NCBI RefSeq assembly: GCF_050589605.1
Contig: NZ_JBNGOO010000011.1
Strand: one strand, 5' to 3'
Source of the DNA: Granulosicoccus sp947495035
GTDB taxonomy: Bacteria > Pseudomonadota > Gammaproteobacteria > Granulosicoccales > Granulosicoccaceae
DNA: 64,000 bases
The position numbers and the translations under genes were made by a program. The notes beneath the pieces were generated by a model that did no database searches, was not told the origin of the DNA, and saw only the letters and a program-made list of their open reading frames with translations. Shown here piece after piece: positions 57,805 through 64,000 of the stretch (positions within the stretch are counted from its first letter, which is position 1; the number at the start of each line of letters is the position of its first letter).

Positions 57805-60429
57805 CTACTCACCCTCCACGGTACCGGACAACACAAGCTCAGTGTCTGGCAACAGATTCGCGGCAATATCCGCTTCCGAATAGAGCAGTTGCCGCCGTGT
57901 TTTCATTGAATAGTCGAGACTCTGATCGATGAAGTGCGCAGAGCCCGGATCGGTGGATTGCGAGTAGCTCAACAAGCCATAAGCCAATGGCCCCTCGTCG
58001 GTGAATTCCAGACCGAAGTGCCAACTCGTACCCCGACCAATGGCCCAGCCTTCACCACTGGTGGCAGACAGACCTTCACTCGCTGGTAGCGTCGGGTTGT
58101 TGATGCGCGGGTAGATCGTGTCCTCGTGAACCGGCGAACGAACCACGCCTATGGCGTTGAACACACCTTCGTTACTACCGATACCGCCATGCCAAGGTAT
58201 CGGGTCTGCCAGCGCCACTGCGGCCTGTCCGCCGAGCAGGCCCGCCGGTGGAACACCGCCAGACGGCGTCCAGGTCTGTACCGTACCCAGTGCGGCATCG
58301 TAGGCAATACCCGCTGCGTCCAGCGTATCCAGCGCGTCGGCAAGCAATTGCAAGGCGATATCCTCTGCCGTGCCGCGCCCCTCGGTCGGCAGCAGGTATT
58401 GCGTATTGGCCGGATCTGCCGGGTCGAACTGTACGTCGATCTCCACTGCGTCACTGTTGAACAGCTTCGCCAGAAAGACTCGGTAGACGTGAGCACCGAC
58501 ACTGTCGATGTTGTAGAGCCCGTCCCAGCCAGCCAGAACGGCACAGCCTTCGCTCACCGAGCGGGCGGTGTTGGAGCTGTTCGGCACCGGAGTATCTGCG
58601 ATCAGTACGCAGCGTTCACGCAACTCTGGCAGCCCCAATTCGGCATACAGACCACGGTTGTTCCAGATCACATCGAGCAGCTCGCCGGCACCGAACAGGC
58701 TGTCCTGACCTGCCGGAGCGGTTGCCGCAAAGCCGGGCTCGTCCGGGTTCTGCAACATGCGAAGTCCCAGTTGCGTGCGCTCGTTCACCGGCAAGGATTC
58801 ATCGCCATACAGGGCGGAGAAACCGGTCAGCTGCTCCGCCGGATTGCTCTGCCAGTGGCTGGAATTGGAGTTCTGCACGAAATCGCGACGCGCCAGCGCC
58901 GGCTTTTTATCGTAAGGCACCCGTCCGAGGCAATCACCTTCGACCCAATCGTCGCGCGAGGTACTGCCGTCGAGCAAGGTGATGCCATTGTCGAACAGCT
59001 GCGCGTAGTCGGCACTGGCTGTACGCTTTGCGTCGATGACCGCCAGCGCTTCATCGGACAGGTGCGGCACCGACGAAGAATCGATGTACCAGGCATTACC
59101 ATCAGCGTCGGCATAGACGGTATTGGTCCACAAGGTACTGCCGCACGCCTTGAACACCTGCTGAAAATCGTCCAGATTCTGCGACATGCCCATGCCTAGC
59201 CAGCTATCTATCATCGCCGACACATCGTCATTGGCGTCGCGATAGGTATAGGCGGTACCATTGACACCCCAGGCCGGTAGTGCACCATTGGTGATGAGGT
59301 CAGCGGCCAGCATCGGACCGTATTCGGAGAACAGGAATTCGCGTTCCAGTAGCGTGGGCGTGTCGCTACCGTTCGCCACGGCAATCTGAATGGTGCGCGC
59401 CGTGAAGGGAATGGTCTCACCATCCTTCACGTAGGCACGCTCATCGCCCTCGGCCAATGTCAGCTCATACCAGGTGAACCGAGTACCGGTACTGACCGTG
59501 TGTGACCAGGCCACCGATTCGTTGAAACCGATCAATGGCAATGGCACACCGGTCAGCGTTGCGCCATTGACGTCGTAGTGTCCCGGCACACTCAAGTGCA
59601 TCTGGTACAGACGACGTGGCCCGCTATAGGGAAAGTGCGGATTGGCCAACAGCGCACCGCGACCACCCTCCGACAGCTCGGCACCAATGCCCCAGGCATT
59701 GCTGGCCAGGCCCGTCTCTTTCGGCAGGCGTAGTGAGACCGCCTCCTTCAGGTTGATATTCTGCCACGAGGAAAGACTGGCACTGCTGCTTTCATCGACG
59801 ACCACCGTAGCTTGTGCAGAGCTGCCTGGCGGCACCGCCGCATAGATGGCACCGGTTACGAACAGATCACCACTGGCATATTTCGCAACGGAGGTGTAGT
59901 AGGCCACCAGATCCTCGCGCGTGATTTCCCGCACCCATGGCTGATCTCGACAGGCTGGAGGCAGCTCACCACTGTCTGTTTCCCTGAGGTACTGGTTGTA
60001 ACCGGCAGCAAAACCGTCAATCAGTGCCTCACTGGCCGGAGTCAGTTCCACACTCTGAGCACCGCCAGGCGGCGCAGTGATGATCCTGTATGAGAAGTCA
60101 GACAGGATATTGGCATTGTTCTCACCCGGGCCGAAAAACAGCGAACGCTCCCCTCGTACCTTGACGATGCTCTCGGCAATCAGACACACATTGTCGCTGG
60201 CCTGCACATAACCCGCACCGAAGGCCACCGACGCGAAATCCTCACCGCGGATGTGCGGCACGCCTCCCGTCGTGAATCGTATGCTTGCCTCCACCGTACC
60301 ATCGGTTGCTATCAGCGGCAGACCACCCCCGACGACGCCCCCTGTCGAGTCACCGTCATCGTTGCTGGAACAAGCACTCAGGACGGTGACGAGCGTGGCG
60401 TACAATATGGCGCGACTGGGGTAATTCAT
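57805..60429 (-). CDS. Penicillin acylase-family (Ntn-hydrolase) lipoprotein
   Basis: About 874 residues from the ATG at 60429 (M4 of the frame from 60438). The signal has the lipobox 'TVLSAC', so the protein is membrane-anchored or periplasmic. The N-terminal part ('GVPHIRGEDFASVAFGAGYVQASD') is the alpha chain of penicillin/AHL acylases. Autocleavage should expose Ser246 of the frame in 'GLASNAWGIG', the start of the beta chain. Later segments such as 'GALLANPHFPYSGP' and 'NESVAWSHTVSTGTRFTWY' are family hallmarks. These enzymes cleave amide-linked acyl groups, including acyl-homoserine lactones. The exact substrate is unknown. It is monocistronic. Confidence 0.9.
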   Translation of the reverse strand: MNYPSRAILYATLVTVLSACSSNDDGDSTGGVVGGGLPLIATDGTVEASIRFTTGGVPHIRGEDFASVAFGAGYVQASDNVCLIAESIVKVRGERSLFFGPGENNANILSDFSYRIITAPPGGAQSVELTPASEALIDGFAAGYNQYLRETDSGELPPACRDQPWVREITREDLVAYYTSVAKYASGDLFVTGAIYAAVPPGSSAQATVVVDESSSASLSSWQNINLKEAVSLRLPKETGLASNAWGIGAELSEGGRGALLANPHFPYSGPRRLYQMHLSVPGHYDVNGATLTGVPLPLIGFNESVAWSHTVSTGTRFTWYELTLAEGDERAYVKDGETIPFTARTIQIAVANGSDTPTLLEREFLFSEYGPMLAADLITNGALPAWGVNGTAYTYRDANDDVSAMIDSWLGMGMSQNLDDFQQVFKACGSTLWTNTVYADADGNAWYIDSSSVPHLSDEALAVIDAKRTASADYAQLFDNGITLLDGSTSRDDWVEGDCLGRVPYDKKPALARRDFVQNSNSSHWQSNPAEQLTGFSALYGDESLPVNERTQLGLRMLQNPDEPGFAATAPAGQDSLFGAGELLDVIWNNRGLYAELGLPELRERCVLIADTPVPNSSNTARSVSEGCAVLAGWDGLYNIDSVGAHVYRVFLAKLFNSDAVEIDVQFDPADPANTQYLLPTEGRGTAEDIALQLLADALDTLDAAGIAYDAALGTVQTWTPSGGVPPAGLLGGQAAVALADPIPWHGGIGSNEGVFNAIGVVRSPVHEDTIYPRINNPTLPASEGLSATSGEGWAIGRGTSWHFGLEFTDEGPLAYGLLSYSQSTDPGSAHFIDQSLDYSMKTRRQLLYSEADIAANLLPDTELVLSGTVEGE

Positions 60430-61391
60430 ACAGGACACTCCTGTGTTTCAGCATAAATGACAACGCTACATTGCAAGGTATCAGAGTCGTGGGGGTTTCT
60501 CTACTGGGACGGCAGGTAGTTGCCTGGTTCCGAGGAACGATCGCAATGCCTCTTCCCAATCCTTGTTCTCTTGATCTGAGTGAGCTCATGGCTGTAGTAC
60601 ACAACATAATCGAACAAATGACCTAACAACCGACTGTTCACTTTCCGGTTGGATAATTCCACGGCAACCACTTCTCCGCCATGGTCTGTACTGAAATCCA
60701 CCCGGATTTCTTAACTCAGAATTGGGTTGACTATGCGACTGTTTGATATACAAATCGATAATCAACAGGCTCATGATGAGGCGTGCTGTGTATTGCTATT
60801 AGTGCAAGGTTGTATCCGCCTGATTGCCGGCCTTATTGGAATTCTGTCTACGTAATCGGCTCATCAATTCCCCCAGCCCCCCTGAGCAGGCATTTGATGG
60901 CGGAGTGCTATCTGATGCTCAACTCCTGGAAGTCGACGCAGGGGGATCCAGGCCCAAATTGCCCCCAGCTGACAATGAAAGTCCGCGATGGCTAAATCTG
61001 GAGTCAACAGCACCAGAATTGACATAGACCTGCGCAAGTCAAGATCCCATTCGCGACAGTACCGGGCATTGTCGAGACCAGCCTCTCGTCAGACAAGTAC
61101 CTGACTTTCACTATAAGCGTGACAGTTGAATATTTGACGGTGTGAAGACATGAATTATTGCTCACTGCAGACGGTAATTATCTTTTGGTGAGCGATTCCG
61201 GATCATTGAATGACGTTGACCTCCAGTGCCTTGAATTCAAGGTAATCTGTCATACAGCCAAGACAAGCATCTGATTCAAAACGGATTTTCCAAAGCGTGG
61301 ATCCCAGGATGTTCGCTTCGAACGGCTCATAATCCTGCAGCCCGTAAAAAATGCTTGAAAAAATCGCTCGTCGTGAATTACTATCCAACAT
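60430..61391. other. Gene-poor region before the ROK regulator
   Basis: About 960 bases without a convincing gene. Short open frames (60501-60701 minus, 60824-61027 plus, 61203-61391 minus) lack ribosome-binding sites and clear homology. A fragment near 60890-60990 that encodes '...DAGGSRPKLPP' faintly recalls a HipA phrase and could be a remnant. A perfect 14-bp palindrome CCTTGAATTCAAGG (61229-61242) is a possible operator for the ROK protein. Confidence 0.4.
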
Positions 61392-62657
61392 ATGGTTATT
61401 AATTCAAATGCGAGCGCGACACCTTCAAGCCTTCGTAAAACCCACCGAGGGATGATTCTGTCGCGAATCAAGGCGGAGCCGGGCATTTCTCGAGCTGAGT
61501 TGGCACGCATGTGCGGCTTCTCGGAAATGGCCGCAACCCGAATTGTCAGAGAGTTACTGGCCGCTGGCATCATCGAAGAATCCAACGCCAGGGAAAAAGC
61601 CAAGTCCGGAACAAAGAAGAAGCACGTCGGCAGACCGAAAACCGGCCTTCATATCGTGAAGGATGGCTTGTTTGCAGTAGGGATCACGGTGTCTGCCTAT
61701 CATTCGGAAGTGTCGATCTGTGACGCGGATGGTCAGCATCGCGCGAGCAGTCGTCTTGACAATGTTCCGTTTGACAATGTGCCTGATGCCGCTCGGGTCT
61801 ACGCCCATGCGTTGCGAGACTTGATTGAAACCTCTGGTATAGACGTTGATCGAATTGCCGGCGTCGGAGTAGCACTGTCCGCCAGAACATTGCCCGACCG
61901 TGGTGAGATCGTGAAATCCGACTACTTTGGCTGGTTAAACGACGGTGGTCAGTTCCGTCGCGAAATCCAGAAGGTGATCAATCTACCTGTCGAAATTGAA
62001 AACATAGCCAATGCACTAGCCATTGCAGAAATGCGGTTTGGTGCCGCGCGCAATGTTGCCGATTTCACGCTGATTCACGTCGCGACTTTCGTTGGTGCGG
62101 GTGTGGTTTCGGACCACCGTTTGGTGCGAGGAAATTCCGGAATTTCCGGTCAGTTGGGACATTTTCGGGCAGAAGATCGGCCTCTGGTTTGCGTATGCGA
62201 TCGACATGATTGTCTCAACCTCTCGGCAACGGGTTTTGGACTGTTGTCGCGGATGGGCAAGTTGGACCATCGGGCTTTTGACACATCGAAATTATCATTC
62301 TATGCCAACTCCCTGCTAGCCGCCCTCAATGACCCGGAAGCCACCGATCTGGTTGCTGAGGCCGGTGAACAACTCGCCCCTGCGCTGGATAGTGTCGCCA
62401 AACTTCTGGGCCCGAAGTTGATGATCATCAGCGGCTATCTTGGCGCGAATGACTGCTATTTCAATGCACTTGAGGCCGTACTGAAGCATCAATTCGACTA
62501 CGATCCGCAAGGGTCTTACCAATTGGTGAAGGGCACGATAGCCTCGGTGGAATCTGCGGCGCTGCTGGCTTTGCACGCGTTTTGTTATTCCAACCGTTTT
62601 GACTACGACCGGTTTGCGCGCACGTCAAAACACTCAGAGGATGCTTTCCATGGGTGA
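61392..62657 (+). CDS. ROK-family transcriptional repressor
   Basis: 421 residues. The N-terminal winged helix (about 15-65) reads 'ILSRIKAEPGISRAELARMCGFSEMAATRIVRELL' in parts. The C-terminal ROK domain carries the zinc ligands His257, Cys267, Cys269 and Cys274 ('GHF...VCVCDRHDC'). The kinase catalytic Asp of ROK sugar kinases (ENDxN) is replaced in 'IENIANALA' (Ile205), so this is a regulator without kinase activity. No ribosome-binding site is obvious before 61392, and the Met at 61452 is a weaker alternative. The end overlaps the TRAP gene by eight bases, so the regulator probably responds to the TRAP solute or its catabolite. Confidence 0.87.
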   Translation: MVINSNASATPSSLRKTHRGMILSRIKAEPGISRAELARMCGFSEMAATRIVRELLAAGIIEESNAREKAKSGTKKKHVGRPKTGLHIVKDGLFAVGITVSAYHSEVSICDADGQHRASSRLDNVPFDNVPDAARVYAHALRDLIETSGIDVDRIAGVGVALSARTLPDRGEIVKSDYFGWLNDGGQFRREIQKVINLPVEIENIANALAIAEMRFGAARNVADFTLIHVATFVGAGVVSDHRLVRGNSGISGQLGHFRAEDRPLVCVCDRHDCLNLSATGFGLLSRMGKLDHRAFDTSKLSFYANSLLAALNDPEATDLVAEAGEQLAPALDSVAKLLGPKLMIISGYLGANDCYFNALEAVLKHQFDYDPQGSYQLVKGTIASVESAALLALHAFCYSNRFDYDRFARTSKHSEDAFHG

Positions 62658-64000
62658 TTCGGCGTACGCCAAAGCTCTCTCGCTTGTCATCTCGATTACT
62701 GCAGTAATCCTTGTCGGATTAACGCTTTATACCGCTTTCTTTGGCGTCTATCCGGATGGCATCCAACGTAGCGCTCATCTTTTGCTTGTGATGATCCTCG
62801 TTTTCTCAATGTCTCTCAAGGCGACACTCCTCCGCGATACCGACAATGCACAAGGCCCGGCTGTTCTGATCAGGCAGGCCTGGATCATTCTCATGCTCGT
62901 CGGATCAGTAATTGCGACGGGCCATCAACTGTTCAATTTCGATGCGATCAACAATCGGTACGGGTCGATAACGCAATACGAGATCTATTTTGGCGCCATA
63001 CTAGTCATTGCCCTGTTCGATGCCTGTCGCCGCACCATCGGTTGGCCAATCATCCTGCTTGCCAGCATTTTCATTCTCTATGGACTATTTGGGTCCTATT
63101 TGCCCGCCCCACTGGCGCATCGTGGCTATTCACTTCAGCGGGTAGCATCACAGATCTATCTCGGAGGGGGTGGCATCTTCGGCACACCGCTGGGCGTGAG
63201 TGCGACTTTTGTTACTGGAGTCGTTGTGCTCGGCGCTTTACTCGAGAAGACCGGCGCAGGTCAGGTATTGATGGATTTTGCGACCGCTCTTACCGGACGG
63301 ATGCGCGGTGGGCCCGCGAAGGCGGCAGTTGTCGGATCCAGCCTGATGGGCATGATTTCGGGTACTGCGGTTGCCAACGTATTGACAACGGGACCAATCT
63401 CGATCCCTCTGATGCGTAAAAGTGGATACCGCAAGGAAGCAGCTGGAGCAATTGAAGCCGTGTCGTCTACCGGTGGGCAATTGATGCCGCCAGTCATGGG
63501 CGCGGCGGCCTTCATCATGGCGGAATTCACCGAAACCTCCTATCTGACTATCGCCAAAGCCGCGTTCCTGCCAGCGGTAATCTTCTACGCCGTTCTACTG
63601 GCAATGGTCCATTTCGAGGCCATCAAGCGCAACATCCCGGCCTTACGTGATGCAGATTCGATTACGGAATGGGGGTCGATCCTCAAGCATTCCTACCTTC
63701 TGATCCCATTACCGGTTTTCGTCAGCATGCTGCTTAACGGCAATTCGATCATGTTGTCGTCATTCTGGGCGATCGTGGCCTCCACCATGGTTAGCTACTT
63801 GAACAGGGCAACTGCCCTCACTCCGCGCCGGATTGTCGATACCTGTATCGCTGCCACCAACGCGGTTATCCCCGTCGCTCTGGCCTGTGCCGCTGCAGGT
63901 GTAATCATCGGGATCATCACGTTGACGGGTATCGGACTGAAGTTCTCGACCCTGGTTGTCGCATTTTCGGGCGGCTCGCTGCCTCTGGCGCTGGTTTTGA
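62650..64000 (+). CDS. Fused TRAP transporter permease (4TM/12TM, DctQM type), partial
   Basis: Open from the ATG at 62650 to the right edge (450 codons visible), overlapping the ROK stop by eight bases. The N-terminus begins MGDSAYAKALSLVIS and has four to five helices of a DctQ-like part. It is then followed by the DctM-like part with 'GGGGIFGTPLGVSATFVTGVVVLG', 'MRGGPAKAAVVGSSLMGMISGTAVANV' and 'GAIEAVSSTGGQLMPPVMGAAAFIMAEF' in segments, all typical of TRAP 4TM/12TM fusions and the TAXI subfamily. It imports a carboxylate or sugar acid using a sodium gradient, with a periplasmic binding protein expected beyond the window. Confidence 0.92.
   Translation, partial: MGDSAYAKALSLVISITAVILVGLTLYTAFFGVYPDGIQRSAHLLLVMILVFSMSLKATLLRDTDNAQGPAVLIRQAWIILMLVGSVIATGHQLFNFDAINNRYGSITQYEIYFGAILVIALFDACRRTIGWPIILLASIFILYGLFGSYLPAPLAHRGYSLQRVASQIYLGGGGIFGTPLGVSATFVTGVVVLGALLEKTGAGQVLMDFATALTGRMRGGPAKAAVVGSSLMGMISGTAVANVLTTGPISIPLMRKSGYRKEAAGAIEAVSSTGGQLMPPVMGAAAFIMAEFTETSYLTIAKAAFLPAVIFYAVLLAMVHFEAIKRNIPALRDADSITEWGSILKHSYLLIPLPVFVSMLLNGNSIMLSSFWAIVASTMVSYLNRATALTPRRIVDTCIAATNAVIPVALACAAAGVIIGIITLTGIGLKFSTLVVAFSGGSLPLALVL

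Noticed and set aside
60824..61027. Possible HipA-like remnant ('GGSRPK' phrase)
   Set aside because: Only a short phrase resembles HipA and no neighbouring HipA or HipB sequence could be traced, so it is not called as a pseudogene.
61203..61391. Small minus-strand ORF with a CLGC motif abutting the ROK start
   Set aside because: Its start codon would touch the ROK start codon back to back, leaving no room for promoters or ribosome-binding sites, and it lacks homology that I recognise.

Overview
The window looks like chromosomal DNA from a free-living, metabolically versatile Gram-negative heterotroph, most likely a marine gammaproteobacterium. The base composition is moderately high in GC by eye. 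There are outer-membrane and lipid A genes (LpxR family), lipoproteins, a Tat-type signal, and many uptake systems typical of Proteobacteria (TctCBA, TRAP, ABC sugar, SSS). A Granulosicoccus-like relative is possible, but that is a guess from gene content. I saw no rRNA, tRNA, CRISPR array, prophage or intact insertion sequence. About 60 protein genes are supported. The two edges cut an ABC transporter ATPase (left) and a fused TRAP permease (right).

Layout. 1-1.2 kb: end of a sugar ABC ATPase overlapping an aldo/keto reductase. 1.3-8.1 kb: a DUF1272 protein, an alpha/beta hydrolase that has lost its catalytic residues, and a GntR regulator and FAD amine/amino-acid oxidase divergent from a tctCBA tripartite transporter. 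8.3-12.9 kb: a SEC-C protein, an EamA exporter, an AraC regulator and a cobyrinate diamide synthase. 13.2-17.0 kb: a sodium/solute symporter, a 28-codon ORF carrying a hairpin, and a cNMP/CBS/nucleotidyltransferase regulator. 17-18.2 kb: LpxR-like lipid A deacylase. 18.7-23.8 kb: a repeat-rich leader, then a sugar ABC operon (binding protein, two permeases, no ATPase) with a dehydrogenase and a lactonase, which together suggest sugar to lactone to acid oxidation. 23.8-28.3 kb: a secreted protein of unknown function and a Tat-exported molybdenum hydroxylase pair. 28.8-37.9 kb: accessory genes, including LysR/DoxX/DODA, lipocalin, DUF1353, alcohol dehydrogenase, AraC, methyltransferase and GNATs.

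37.8-42.9 kb holds a coherent module: a subtilase lipoprotein and two tandem paralogous RTX-repeat proteins, divergent from an ECF sigma factor and its zinc-finger anti-sigma factor. 43-48.2 kb: NYN nuclease-like, GFA, GlxA-type regulator with NTF2 and VOC genes, and an ECF42-type sigma/YciI/MAPEG set. 48.4-50.3 kb: the most interesting locus, a DUF692 multinuclear iron oxidase (MNIO) fused to a partner-like domain and preceded by an overlapping 151-residue protein. That protein contains two copies of a Cys-Ser-Gly-Phe-Asp motif and looks like the substrate of a post-translational modification system. 50.6-52.8 kb: a membrane operon (LtrA, K+-channel-like protein, small membrane protein) divergent from a LysR regulator. 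53.8-57.5 kb: a three-subunit PaoABC/YagTSR-like aldehyde oxidase. 57.8-60.4 kb: a penicillin acylase-family lipoprotein. 61.4-64 kb: a ROK repressor overlapping a TRAP transporter gene that runs off the window.

Start codons were moved inward from the longest frame wherever a ribosome-binding site, signal peptide or family N-terminus supported it. All family assignments come from motif recognition by eye, not from searches.
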